Below, piece after piece: positions 55,251 to 63,807 of a stretch of 64,000 bases of DNA. Position 1 is the stretch's first letter; each line of letters opens with the position of its first letter. Both the position numbers and the translations under genes were made by a program. The DNA is from an uncultured Eubacteriaceae bacterium. GTDB lineage: Bacteria; Bacillota; Clostridia; Eubacteriales; Eubacteriaceae. The stretch spans positions 186,001 through 250,000 of the forward strand of contig CAMBHL010000001.1 in the NCBI GenBank assembly GCA_945867155.1, written 5' to 3'. The notes beneath the pieces were generated by a model. It was not told where the DNA came from. It ran no database searches and saw only the letters and a program-made list of their open reading frames with translations.

Positions 55251-56495
55251 TCATTTTTTTCGGTCGATTTCAAAACGCGCACGGTATTTTTTTCCAATCT
55301 GAGGCAGTTTTTGATCGCTCACCCCGCGGTTGATAACGTCCATGCCGTAGCGCTTTCTGATCGCATCGATCGCCGCATCGATCTGGCGCTCCCGTTCGTT
55401 GTTTTCACGGTCGAACATCGAAATCTGCGAAACGCTGTGCCCCTCGATCTGGGATAAAGAGACGCCGATTAATCGAATGGGCGTCTTCTGATCCCAAAGT
55501 TCATCAAAGAGCCGATAAGCGGCTTTTTCGATGGTTCTGGTGATGTCTGTCGCCTGATCCAAGGTCATTTGATGGGAACGGTCTTTAAAAGAAGCGTATC
55601 GAATCTGAACGCCAATACGCCGGGCTCTTTTTTTCCGGCTTCTAAGGCGCATGGCCACCCCATCGACCAGTTTTTTGATGACACGTTTGGCTTCGTCCTC
55701 TGTCTCGGCATTTTTCGGAAGGGTGATCGAAATCGAATATCCTTTTTCCTCCCGTGGCACCGCACGCACCGGACTGTCATCCCAGCCATTGGCGTAGGCG
55801 TATAAATGCGCGCCCTGTTTTTCTCCAAACAGCTTTTTAAGCTTTTTAGGGTCATCGCGAGCCAGATCGCCGATTTTCCAGATGCCGCAGGCATTCAGCT
55901 TCTGTCTGGTTTTTCGCCCCACTGAGAGGAGCCTGCCCACCTCGAGGGGCCACATTTTCGCCGGAATTTCCCGCCACCAGAGGGTGTGAATTTTATCAGG
56001 CTTCTCAAAATCTCCCGCCATTTTGGCCAGCAGTTTATTCGGGCCGATGCCCACATTAACAGTAAACCCCAGTTCATTTTTAATGCGGGATTTGAGTTCA
56101 TTTGCCGCCGCGATGGGATGGTCGAAGGCGGTCGTCTGGGTAACATCGAGGAAACATTCGTCGATTGAGAAATCCTCTACGGCTGTGGCGTAAGTCCGGC
56201 AGATATTTTTAAAGGCGCTGCTAAGACGCTGGTAAACCTCAAAATCAGGCGGAACCGCGATCAGATCTGGGCATTTTCGAACCGCATCGGTTAATGGCTC
56301 CCCGGTGTGGATGCCGAAGGCTTTCGCTGGTATGGATTTGGCCAGGACGACACCGTGCCGCTTTTTGATATCGCCGCCGATGACAGCCGGGATTTTTCGA
56401 AGGTCACTCTCGCCACGGGACAGCCGCTCCACCGAGGTCCAAGACAAAAATGCCGAGTTCACGTCGACATGAAAAATCACGCGTTGATCCGCCAT
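55251..56495 (-). CDS. dinB: DNA polymerase IV (Y family)
   Basis: Pol IV performs translesion synthesis. The 414-residue protein begins FHVDVNSAFLSWTSVERL with the first catalytic aspartate and has DFSIDECFLDVT with the second acidic pair (usually YSIDE), NVGIGPNKLLAKMAGDFEKPD, and the helix-hairpin-helix region SVGRKTRQKLNACGI. The C-terminal little-finger domain is complete, but no clear β-clamp motif was picked out. The ATG at 56495 follows AAAGGAGG. A hairpin lies just upstream of this ribosome binding site. Confidence 0.92.
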   Translation of the reverse strand: MADQRVIFHVDVNSAFLSWTSVERLSRGESDLRKIPAVIGGDIKKRHGVVLAKSIPAKAFGIHTGEPLTDAVRKCPDLIAVPPDFEVYQRLSSAFKNICRTYATAVEDFSIDECFLDVTQTTAFDHPIAAANELKSRIKNELGFTVNVGIGPNKLLAKMAGDFEKPDKIHTLWWREIPAKMWPLEVGRLLSVGRKTRQKLNACGIWKIGDLARDDPKKLKKLFGEKQGAHLYAYANGWDDSPVRAVPREEKGYSISITLPKNAETEDEAKRVIKKLVDGVAMRLRSRKKRARRIGVQIRYASFKDRSHQMTLDQATDITRTIEKAAYRLFDELWDQKTPIRLIGVSLSQIEGHSVSQISMFDRENNERERQIDAAIDAIRKRYGMDVINRGVSDQKLPQIGKKYRARFEIDRKK

Positions 56496-56521
56496 TAAGA
56501 CCTCCTTTATAAATGAAAGAA

Positions 56522-56539
56522 GCCTCCCGTTTGGGAGGC
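56522..56539 (-). terminator. Hairpin at the end of the importer operon, next to the dinB start
   Basis: GCCTCCC and GGGAGGC pair around a four-base loop; on the minus strand TTCTTTCATTT follows, then the dinB ribosome binding site. It probably ends transcripts from the ABC importer, and may also attenuate dinB. The gap 56540–56705 holds TATAAT (GATATAATAATT) without a clear -35. Confidence 0.65.
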
Positions 56540-56705
56540 CAAGGAAAAAAGAGAGAGACACTCGTGAAAAAAATCAATTTATACAATTGCTTATTTTCCA
56601 CTCGTCGGAATTATTATATCGTAATTCTTTAAAGAAATCCTTAATTTTATTTTTAATCTATAAAAAGCGTTGGTTATTTTTAGCGCTGTTCTGATGTTTT
56701 TTTGC

Positions 56706-57482
56706 CTACACATTAAAATCCGGAAGGAACTGAATCTGAGGACGCCCTGTTTTTGGATTTGTCCGCACTTCACTGTCGATCCCGTACAAATACCAGATCA
56801 TTTCTGGTGTAATGACTTCTTCCGGCGTGCCGATTTTCACCAGATCACCTTTTTTAAGGACCACAATCTTATCGCAGTACAGCGCTGCAATATTTAAATC
56901 GTGCACCGAGGTAAAAACCGTCATATCCTGACGCTTTAAAATGTTCATGATTTGGTATTGATATTTAATGTCCAAATGATTGGTCGGTTCGTCGAGCACG
57001 ATCAACTCCGCCTCCTGAGAAAGGGCGCGGGCGAGAAGTACCCGTTGTTTCTCACCGCCCGATAAACTCAAAAAGCTGCGTTCTTCATATCCCTTCAGCC
57101 CGACTTCATCGAGATACTTTTCTGCGATCGCACGGTCCTTTTCGGATGAATCCTGCAGCAGACGCTTGTGAGCGTAGCGCCCAAGCATGACCATATCGAT
57201 GACCGTCAAATCAAATTCAACGGTATTTTCCTGAACCATAACGGCCATTTTCTTGGCAAATGCCTTATCATTGACTTGATTGACCAACTGTCCATCTAAA
57301 TATATTTTACCGTGATCCGGCTGATAGATCCGGTAGATATTTTTGAGAAGCGTCGATTTGCCACAGCCGTTTGGTCCGACTAAACCGACAAATTCTCCCT
57401 TTTGAATATTCAGATCGATGGCCTTTAAAATCTGCGTCTTGTCGATTGAAAAGTCTAAATGTTCAACTTTGAGCTTTGTCAT
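56706..57482 (-). CDS. FecE/BtuD-like ABC importer ATPase
   Basis: The 258-residue ATPase of a type II importer for iron-siderophore, heme or cobalamin. Walker A is GPNGCGKST, the signature LSGGEKQRV, Walker B LIVLDEPTNHLD and the H-loop SVHDLN. The ATG at 57482 overlaps the permease stop (ATGA) and has GGAGG six bases upstream. It is the third gene after the binding protein and permease. Confidence 0.93.
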   Translation of the reverse strand: MTKLKVEHLDFSIDKTQILKAIDLNIQKGEFVGLVGPNGCGKSTLLKNIYRIYQPDHGKIYLDGQLVNQVNDKAFAKKMAVMVQENTVEFDLTVIDMVMLGRYAHKRLLQDSSEKDRAIAEKYLDEVGLKGYEERSFLSLSGGEKQRVLLARALSQEAELIVLDEPTNHLDIKYQYQIMNILKRQDMTVFTSVHDLNIAALYCDKIVVLKKGDLVKIGTPEEVITPEMIWYLYGIDSEVRTNPKTGRPQIQFLPDFNV

Positions 57483-58555
57483 CATGCACCTCCGAATTTC
57501 GAACGGCTCTTTCGAATCAGGAACAAGAAAAACGGTGCCCCAAATAACGCCGTCAGAACACCAATTGGCAATTCTTCCGGAATGACAACAATCCTGGAAA
57601 TCCAATCGCACAAAATAGTAAAAACCCCACCGAGCAAAATCGATGCAGGCATTAATCGGCTGTGTTTCGAACCCACAAGAGAACGCGTGATGTGCGGAAT
57701 AATCAGTCCGATAAAACCAATGACGCCGGAAACTGAAACGATCGCGCCGGTCAAGATCGTGCATAATACAATGATTGACACCTTGATACGCATCAGGTTT
57801 ACACCGAGCGTCGTCGCTGCGTCGTCCCCTAACATTAAAACGTCTAAGCTGTCTGTGAAGAAGAACAGAATCACTGTGCAAATGATAAAAATAATGAAGA
57901 CATACAGCACCGTGCTCCAGTTAGCGCCGCTAAGTGAACCCATCATCCAATAAATCGCCGTCTTCACCTTGTCGTCTCCAGTCTGATTGTAGTAAATCAT
58001 AAAATTGGTCACTGCCTGAAAAAGCGTGGATACGGCAATCCCTGCCAATACCAGCTGGGTCGATGTGATTCTGTTGCTGACCGATGACACCTTCATCGCA
58101 ATAAAAATGGCAAGAAACGCGCCGATGGCTGCGCCAAACGCGATATGAAACTGCCCCATAAAGCCGAACCATCCGTACATAATCACCGCCACGGCACCGG
58201 CCGATGCCCCCGAAGAAATCCCGAGAACGTACGGGTCAGCCAATGAATTTCGCGTCATGGCCTGCATTAAAATACCGCAGAGGGACAGCCCTGCCCCAAC
58301 CATCAGCGCCATGAGCACCCGCGGAAAACGCATGGTCCAAATAATGGTTTCAAGTGAAGCATTCCAGGTCGGCTTGAAAATTTCGTGACCCGTCAGGTGA
58401 TTGAGCAGCACCTTGCAAACCACATCCGTCGGAATGGAGACGCTGCCGGAGAAAACCGCCAAAATAATAACCAGAATGAGAAGAACAAAAAGGCCGATAC
58501 AAAACAGCACGAAGTTCCCCTTCTTCCGAATTGGCAGACGTGAACTGAGTTTCAT
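57482..58555 (-). CDS. FecCD-family ABC importer permease
   Basis: A 357-residue integral membrane permease with about nine to ten transmembrane helices. It has the FecCD signatures FPRVLMALMVGAGLSLCGILMQAMTRN (partly shown as RFPRVLMAL), PYVLGISSGASAGA and the cytoplasmic coupling segment VSVSGVIGFIGLIIPHI. It forms homodimers with two ATPase subunits. It follows the binding protein gene after a terminator-like hairpin. Confidence 0.94.
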   Translation of the reverse strand: MKLSSRLPIRKKGNFVLFCIGLFVLLILVIILAVFSGSVSIPTDVVCKVLLNHLTGHEIFKPTWNASLETIIWTMRFPRVLMALMVGAGLSLCGILMQAMTRNSLADPYVLGISSGASAGAVAVIMYGWFGFMGQFHIAFGAAIGAFLAIFIAMKVSSVSNRITSTQLVLAGIAVSTLFQAVTNFMIYYNQTGDDKVKTAIYWMMGSLSGANWSTVLYVFIIFIICTVILFFFTDSLDVLMLGDDAATTLGVNLMRIKVSIIVLCTILTGAIVSVSGVIGFIGLIIPHITRSLVGSKHSRLMPASILLGGVFTILCDWISRIVVIPEELPIGVLTALFGAPFFLFLIRKSRSKFGGA

Positions 58556-58587
58556 CGATAAATTTACCTCGTTTCTATCATGAAAAG

Positions 58588-58625
58588 AGAGACTTTCAAC
58601 GAAAATCTCACGCGAAAGTCTCTCC
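58588..58625 (-). terminator. Attenuating hairpin between binding-protein and permease genes
   Basis: GAGAGACTTTC and GAAAGTCTCTC form a perfect 11-bp stem with a 16-base loop, followed by TTTTC on the minus strand. It likely reduces permease and ATPase expression relative to the binding protein. Confidence 0.7.
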
Positions 58626-58645
58626 TGTTCTCATTTTATAAATAT

Positions 58646-59659
58646 TTAAAATTTGTTTGGATACAGCTGTTTGGCAATGGATTTAACCAGATCTGCCGAG
58701 CCCGCTGAGCCCTGCATGATCGCACAGTTGGCGGAGTAAATTTTGTTTTCTTTAACTGCACGCAGATTCTTGGTATATTTGTTGGTTTTTAAGAATTTCT
58801 TTTTCTTTGCCGTATCATGATTGTAGTCCAAGATGAGAATGGCGTCAGGATCTCTTTCTGCCACCTGTTCCCATGACGGCGTCGCCCAGCCCTTGTTAAT
58901 GTCGTTGAAAATTGAGATCGCGCCCGCACGTTTAAGGGTATCGCCCGGCATTCCTTGACACGCCGTAAACGGGGCATCTTCGCCGGAATCGTAAACAAAT
59001 ACTTTGACCGGATTCTGATAAGCTTCATCGCCCAATGTCTGGTGGACAGAATCCAATGTCTTTTTCATCTTCGCAACGCGCTTCTGGGCCGTGTCTTCCA
59101 CCTGGAAGATCTTGCCGAGAGTTTCATAATCTTTGTATAAATCATCAAAAGTCGCGCTATCTGAGCAGACATACGGGAAATACGGCGTGATGCCGTTTTT
59201 CTTACAGAAACTCAAGCTGAAATTCTTGTCTGAAAATAAGTCATCCCAGCCGACAAGAAAATCACAGCCCGTCGCCAACACTTTTTCTTTAGAAACCGTG
59301 CGAAGATTCACACCTGGTTTTGCGAGTTGTTTCACCTTCTTTTCGCCTGGATACTGCTTGACGGTATCGACACAGGCCCCTTCTGTGTAGCCAGCCATAT
59401 CATCCGCTAACCCTAAATCAAAGAAAATATCTGCCATTTGGTCCCCATCGGCAACCACTTTGGTCGGTTTTTTCTTGAAAGTATGCTTGTAATTTTTCCC
59501 GAGACCACTTCTTTCCAAATTCATTTCAATCGTGACCGGTTTGTAATTTTTCGAAGAAGATTTTGTGCTGGAACTGGATGATGAACTCGAACCGCATCCG
59601 GCAAGGGTTCCGATCGCAAGCGCTGCGGCCAGACCCACACAAGCGAGCTGTTTTTTCAT
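58646..59659 (-). CDS. Iron/cobalamin-type ABC importer substrate-binding lipoprotein
   Basis: A 337-residue cluster A (FepB/BtuF-like) binding protein. The signal peptide ends in the lipobox LAGC at residues 19–22, followed by a serine linker. Two lobes are joined by a helix; KPTKVVADGDQMADIFFDLGLADDM and DAILILDYNH are typical positions. The ligand is not clear. AAGGAGG precedes the ATG. The 248-base gap to the GntR gene is very AT-rich; I see no riboswitch or clear Fur box in it. Confidence 0.88.
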   Translation of the reverse strand: MKKQLACVGLAAALAIGTLAGCGSSSSSSSSTKSSSKNYKPVTIEMNLERSGLGKNYKHTFKKKPTKVVADGDQMADIFFDLGLADDMAGYTEGACVDTVKQYPGEKKVKQLAKPGVNLRTVSKEKVLATGCDFLVGWDDLFSDKNFSLSFCKKNGITPYFPYVCSDSATFDDLYKDYETLGKIFQVEDTAQKRVAKMKKTLDSVHQTLGDEAYQNPVKVFVYDSGEDAPFTACQGMPGDTLKRAGAISIFNDINKGWATPSWEQVAERDPDAILILDYNHDTAKKKKFLKTNKYTKNLRAVKENKIYSANCAIMQGSAGSADLVKSIAKQLYPNKF

Positions 59660-59872
59660 TAATGAATGCCTCCTTATTCACTTTTCTTAATTAATTCTGT
59701 CTTAAGTATAAAGAGGTTTTTAGCTTTAAAATAGATAATTTTATGATATAAAAATATAATATCTTGCATTTAATTTTTGTAGTATTTAATTTTACATGTT
59801 TTTATGTAAATAAAAAGTAATACCTAACTATGTACGCTATATTCTGTCTTTTATTCTTCACACAAATGCATC

Positions 59873-59901
59873 TTGTTATTTCATCAATAAAATAATAAAA
59901 T
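59873..59901 (+). promoter_or_regulatory. Promoter of the GntR regulator gene, possibly leaderless
   Basis: TTGTTA, 17 bases, TAAAAT. The start codon ATG at 59908 lies six bases after the -10 box, at the expected transcription start, and no ribosome binding site is visible. Confidence 0.55.
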
Positions 59902-59907
59902 AAAAAT

Positions 59908-60588
59908 ATGATGAAAAATACACAAATGTTACAAGATAAAGCCTACAATTTTCTAATCGAACAGATCAAAAGCGGTGCGCTGATACCCGGCAAGTTCTAT
60001 TCTTTAAATCAATTCAGCAAAGATTTTAATTTTTCAAAAACCCCCTTGCGGGACGCCGTCCTGCGCCTCGACGAAGAGCGTTATCTGGATTTGGTTCCCA
60101 GCAAAGGATTCTGCATTCATGAACTCTCAGAACAGGAAATCACAGAAACCTACCAGATCCGCGAAGCTTTTGAATGCTATTGTTTAGAAGCGCTGAGTAA
60201 TGGCCTTGACAGCGAGCGGGGGCAGGCCTATTTTCATAAGCTTCAGTCGAAAATCGATGCACAGAAAGAAATCTTCTCCTCTACTGAAGACCACGAAGCT
60301 TTTGCTCAAAAAGATTACGAATTTCACCGCAGCATGATTCAATATGTTGGCAACGCAATTATGCTTGACTTTTACCGCAAGCTCATGTACCGCATTTCGC
60401 GCATGACCGGCTTGTCTTTCAGCAGGGAGGGCCGGATGAAAGAAGCCTTAAATGAACATATTCAAATTTTAGAGGCCGTCCGTGCAAAAGATATTCCGCA
60501 AATTAAAGCTTTAATCTGCCATCAAACCCGTACGGCGAAATCCATCAATTTAGATCTCATCAAAAAAAGACGTCAGGATCAGTTTTGA
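59908..60588 (+). CDS. GntR-family regulator with FCD effector domain
   Basis: A 226-residue regulator. The N-terminal winged helix is KAYNFLIEQIKSGALIPG and SKTPLRDAVLRLDEERYLDLVP, and the C-terminal helical FCD domain shows YQIREAFECYCLEAL and a metal/ligand-binding histidine in YEFHRSMIQY. FCD regulators usually bind organic acids. It faces the convergent operon for a dehydrogenase, DUF1537 kinase and cyclase, whose promoter has two similar palindromes, so it likely represses that operon. No Shine-Dalgarno sequence is present. Confidence 0.9.
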   Translation: MMKNTQMLQDKAYNFLIEQIKSGALIPGKFYSLNQFSKDFNFSKTPLRDAVLRLDEERYLDLVPSKGFCIHELSEQEITETYQIREAFECYCLEALSNGLDSERGQAYFHKLQSKIDAQKEIFSSTEDHEAFAQKDYEFHRSMIQYVGNAIMLDFYRKLMYRISRMTGLSFSREGRMKEALNEHIQILEAVRAKDIPQIKALICHQTRTAKSINLDLIKKRRQDQF

Positions 60589-60603
60589 TCCTGGCGTCTT
60601 TTC
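60563..60603. terminator. Bidirectional terminator between GntR and cyclase genes
   Basis: AAAAGACG-x-CAGGATCA pairs with TGATCCTG-x-CGTCTTTT. The stem includes the GntR stop codon. The minus strand ends in T7, so the catabolic operon is terminated well too. Confidence 0.9.
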
Positions 60604-60619
60604 AAATCTTGATAATTTT

Positions 60620-61312
60620 TTAATCTTCTACTTGCGCAATGCACACCACTTGGCTGGAGTCCAGTCCTTTGATTCTCAAAGGTGCATTGGTAAAGAACGA
60701 AATTTTAGCATTTTCAGGCAAATCAGAAAGATGCATATCTTCAATGCCCGTGACAAATTTTCCGGAATAATAGCCGAGAACATGACGGTGGCAGTCCGGC
60801 GGCAGTTCCCCTTCCTTGCATTTTTCAGAGGCCGAACCGATGGCAAGAAAATCCATGCCGATGGTCTTGAGGTTCGGGAAATTATCTGTCAGATAATCGC
60901 CAGCGCTCGGTGCAATAAACGAGCCTTCATTTTGGTAAATATTCTGATCGGTATCCCGGTATTTTTCAAGTCCGGTGCGGAATAATGCGCAGGAAACCTG
61001 TGACAAAATATCCGCAAAGGGCTCTAAATCTTCGCGGTAAATCCCTTCTGCCGGCCCCTTAGGAATGTCAATGAGTGCTACTTTCGTGTGGGTAAAATAT
61101 TCAATCGGCAGTTCATTAATTGAAAGACCGTCTTTGACAAAATGACGCGGTGCGTCCATGTGCGTGCCAAAATGATTGGGCAGTTCTGAGACAAAACTGC
61201 AGAACGGACATTCTTCTGAAACATCGGTGCATTGGGTCACTTTAACCACAGGTTCTCCTGGCCATGCGTATCCGTCTGGATCTAAAATGTGTGATAAAAA
61301 TTGAAAACTCAT
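60620..61312 (-). CDS. Cyclase-family (kynurenine formamidase-like) metal hydrolase
   Basis: A 230-residue member of the cyclase family, metal-dependent hydrolases that include bacterial kynurenine formamidase (KynB) and isatin hydrolase. The zinc/manganese motif HxGTHxDAPxHF is clear as HFGTHMDAPRHF (about residues 48–59), with a further histidine in DCHRHVLGYY. No tryptophan-degradation genes are nearby. As the last gene of a dehydrogenase–DUF1537 kinase operon, it may open a lactone, amide or imide intermediate; this is inference. Confidence 0.8.
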   Translation of the reverse strand: MSFQFLSHILDPDGYAWPGEPVVKVTQCTDVSEECPFCSFVSELPNHFGTHMDAPRHFVKDGLSINELPIEYFTHTKVALIDIPKGPAEGIYREDLEPFADILSQVSCALFRTGLEKYRDTDQNIYQNEGSFIAPSAGDYLTDNFPNLKTIGMDFLAIGSASEKCKEGELPPDCHRHVLGYYSGKFVTGIEDMHLSDLPENAKISFFTNAPLRIKGLDSSQVVCIAQVED

Positions 61313-61334
61313 AATATTTCCCCCTGATTTATAA

Positions 61335-62756
61335 TTATTTCATTAATTTTTCTGCTGCTGCTTTTAAAGTTGTTTCTCCGCCGACGTTTCCTGGGAAAAT
61401 CACATATGGCATTTCCGGGAAACGGCTGTCTGACCCTGTCTGCCAAACTGGAATCCCCGGTTCAATCTGACCCAGGACATTGGCTTTGGTCACGGCCAGT
61501 GCTTTTGTGCCGACATCACTTGAGGTAATGCCGCCCTTGGCAATCACAAAGGCAGGTGCAACTTGAAGTCTGCCGACGAGCGACTGAACGGCATCGGAAA
61601 TTTTAACAGAAAGGCGCAGTTCATCTTCTTTATTGCCCGTATCCGCCTTAATTAATTTTCTTGTCGTATAGATACATACCGTCGTTCCTGAAGCAATGGC
61701 TTCTTCCTCTTCTTTGAGACAGCGGTCGATTTCATTACCAAAGGCTTTATCATCTGTTACTTTCGTCGCATCAAATTCAATCATTTTGAGGTTCGGCAAT
61801 TGACTCAGCCGTTCGACCTGAGCTGTCGTCTTTTGGGTGTGAGACCCCACCACGATCAAACCGCCACGGTCGGTTTCCTGGGTGACCATATCTTTCCGGG
61901 TCAGTAACGGCTGATCGCTGATGCCGCCCATCACTTTGACCAATGCTGCTGCAGAGCGGAACATGAAGTTTTTCCCTTTGGCCATCGCGCGGTATAATGC
62001 CACACAGAAAACTTTAACGTCGATATAGTCGATCGCATTGACAATGATTTTATTAAAGTCCTGAATGGAAAGCAGCTGTGCTTCGATGGCGTCGTAATTT
62101 AAAGCTCGAAGGTCTTCGAGAGAAATGCTGACGCAGTCTTTTGCTTTAAAAGCGCCGTTTGTTTTTTCCTCGATGTAAGCCTTGATGTCGCTGTGGTGAT
62201 AACCAAAGGTCGGGTCCTTTGCAAACTCTGTTTCAGCAGCAGGAATCAGGTTTTCCCCTTCCTGCACATAATGCACATCGTCAATCGTAAAGCGGCCGCC
62301 TTCTTTGAAGAACGGGCACATCACTTCGCCGTCAACTGTCCGGCCTGTATCTTTTTCATATGCTGCTTTCAGCAGCATGGTTTCCAGTGGATAATGTCCC
62401 CGGAGGGTTGAATCAGAGCGACTGATATAAAGATAATCCTTACCTGTCGCTTTCGATGCAGCATTGACTGCTGCCGCAATCTCATGATGTGCGGCTGTTG
62501 TCTCATCCTGAGTCATGCCTCTGGAATTGGTCAACACATAAAATAAGGCGTTGTCTTCAGAAAAAGCATCTTTCATGGTATCCAAACGCCAGTTCGTGTA
62601 CACTGAGATGTCGTGAACCGTCTGCACGCCCGTCGGGTCATCGTCCAGAACGACGATCTTTTTGTTATTTTTGGCAATCTCACTCTTTAATGCGGCATCG
62701 ACTGCGCGTTCATCAACCTCAGGATACTGTTTTAATACGTCGATGGTTAATCCCAT
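61335..62756 (-). CDS. DUF1537 four-carbon acid sugar kinase family protein
   Basis: A 473-residue kinase of the DUF1537 family (OtnK, LtnK, DtnK). The N-terminal domain shows KIVVLDDDPTGVQTVHDI and RSDSTLRGHYPLE, the acid-sugar binding signature; the C-terminal nucleotide-binding domain has KGGITSSDVGTKAL and PVWQTGSDSRFPEMPYVIFPGNVG. These kinases phosphorylate 3-oxo or 2-oxo tetronates made by a partner dehydrogenase. It begins four bases after that dehydrogenase gene, with AAAGGCG upstream. Confidence 0.88.
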   Translation of the reverse strand: MGLTIDVLKQYPEVDERAVDAALKSEIAKNNKKIVVLDDDPTGVQTVHDISVYTNWRLDTMKDAFSEDNALFYVLTNSRGMTQDETTAAHHEIAAAVNAASKATGKDYLYISRSDSTLRGHYPLETMLLKAAYEKDTGRTVDGEVMCPFFKEGGRFTIDDVHYVQEGENLIPAAETEFAKDPTFGYHHSDIKAYIEEKTNGAFKAKDCVSISLEDLRALNYDAIEAQLLSIQDFNKIIVNAIDYIDVKVFCVALYRAMAKGKNFMFRSAAALVKVMGGISDQPLLTRKDMVTQETDRGGLIVVGSHTQKTTAQVERLSQLPNLKMIEFDATKVTDDKAFGNEIDRCLKEEEEAIASGTTVCIYTTRKLIKADTGNKEDELRLSVKISDAVQSLVGRLQVAPAFVIAKGGITSSDVGTKALAVTKANVLGQIEPGIPVWQTGSDSRFPEMPYVIFPGNVGGETTLKAAAEKLMK

Positions 62757-62760
62757 GAGC

Positions 62761-63651
62761 TTATTCGCCTTTCTTCACTTCCACATCGGCCAGCTTTTCA
62801 AAATACTGAACGATGCCGCCATGATCATCCTGCATATGGCCGTGCACTTTCAGGGCCTGGAGAATTTCATACAGCTGCGCCGTGTATGGAATCGGAACAT
62901 CTAAAGCATGCGCCGTATTCACAACGTTTTTAATGTCTTTATGATTAATGGCAATCTTTCCACCCGGCTTAAAGTTTCGTTCGATGATCATTGGAATTTT
63001 GGCGTCAAGCACCGCACTTCCGGCCAGTCCGCCGCGGATGGCCTGATACACTTTTTCAGGGTCGGCCCCTGCTTTGGTCCCCAGTACAAAAGCTTCGGAA
63101 ACCACGGCAATCGTATTGTTGACAATCGCCTGATTGACCAGTTTTGTCACAGAGCCACTTCCCACATCTCCAATTAAAATCGACGAATTTCCGAGAATTT
63201 CAAAATAGGGCTGCATTGCATCGAAAACTTCAGGGGCGCCGCCGCACATAATCGCAAGGGTTCCATTGACTGCGCCCGGTTCACCGCCAGATACAGGCGC
63301 ATCCATGAACTGAACTTGTTTATCCTTCAGTTTTTCCTGGCACGTTTGGGATTCGACCGGTGTCACAGAGCTCATATCGCAGACAATCGCGCCCGGCTTA
63401 ATCGTTTCAGCCACCCCGCCTTGACCAAATAAAATCTGCTGGCTGATCTGACCATTGGGGACGATCAAAATGATGATTTCGCATTTTTCGCCAATTTCCC
63501 GATAGTTTCCTGATTCTGCTCCCATTGCTGTTAATTCTTCGACAACTCGATCGTTGATGTCATTGACCATTAAAGGCACATTCGCTTTTAAAAGATTTTT
63601 AGCCATGGGTTTTCCCATAATTCCCAAGCCAATAAAACCGATTCTTTTCAA
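62761..63651 (-). CDS. β-hydroxyacid dehydrogenase (tartronate semialdehyde reductase/LtnD type)
   Basis: A 296-residue NAD(P)-dependent β-hydroxyacid dehydrogenase. The N-terminus is the Rossmann motif IGFIGLGIMGKPMA, followed by the substrate loop DAPVSGGEPGAVNGTLAIMCGG and the catalytic lysine in GSVTKLVNQAIVNN. A TTG start at 63651 follows GGGGAGG by seven bases and gives the family length. In known four-carbon acid pathways such enzymes (LtnD, OtnD) make the oxo-acid that the DUF1537 kinase uses. Confidence 0.9.
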   Translation of the reverse strand: MKRIGFIGLGIMGKPMAKNLLKANVPLMVNDINDRVVEELTAMGAESGNYREIGEKCEIIILIVPNGQISQQILFGQGGVAETIKPGAIVCDMSSVTPVESQTCQEKLKDKQVQFMDAPVSGGEPGAVNGTLAIMCGGAPEVFDAMQPYFEILGNSSILIGDVGSGSVTKLVNQAIVNNTIAVVSEAFVLGTKAGADPEKVYQAIRGGLAGSAVLDAKIPMIIERNFKPGGKIAINHKDIKNVVNTAHALDVPIPYTAQLYEILQALKVHGHMQDDHGGIVQYFEKLADVEVKKGE

Positions 63652-63675
63652 AATATAACCTCCCCATTTATTTTT

Positions 63676-63691
63676 AATATACCGATATATC
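63676..63691 (-). promoter_or_regulatory. Operator-like palindrome 2
   Basis: On the minus strand GATATATCGGTATATT, similar to the palindrome in the promoter spacer 33 bp upstream. It lies downstream of the -10, in the leader. Confidence 0.55.
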
Positions 63692-63701
63692 ACTTGTTTT
63701 T

Positions 63702-63730
63702 ATTATACGATGTATCGATATATCATTCAA
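63702..63730 (-). promoter_or_regulatory. Promoter of the dehydrogenase–kinase–cyclase operon with operator palindrome 1
   Basis: The minus strand reads TTGAAT, 17 bases, TATAAT. The spacer holds GATATATCGATACATC (63709–63724), a near-perfect palindrome around TCGA. The adjacent GntR-family regulator is the best candidate to bind it. Confidence 0.75.
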
Positions 63731-63748
63731 GGCGTTTTTATTTTCTGC

Positions 63749-63791
63749 AAAAAAAGAACACATTGCAAAAATATTACATTTTTACAATGTG
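63749..63791 (-). terminator. Terminator of the gene ending at 63808
   Basis: CACATTG-x-AAAAAT pairs with ATTTTT-x-CAATGTG around GTAAT, followed by TTCTTTTTTT on the minus strand. Confidence 0.88.
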
Positions 63792-63807
63792 CTGATTTTT
63801 TTCATTA

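Noticed and set aside
56540..56705. Possible LexA-type SOS box upstream of dinB
   Set aside because: No GAAC-N4-GTTC or close variant could be found in the gap.
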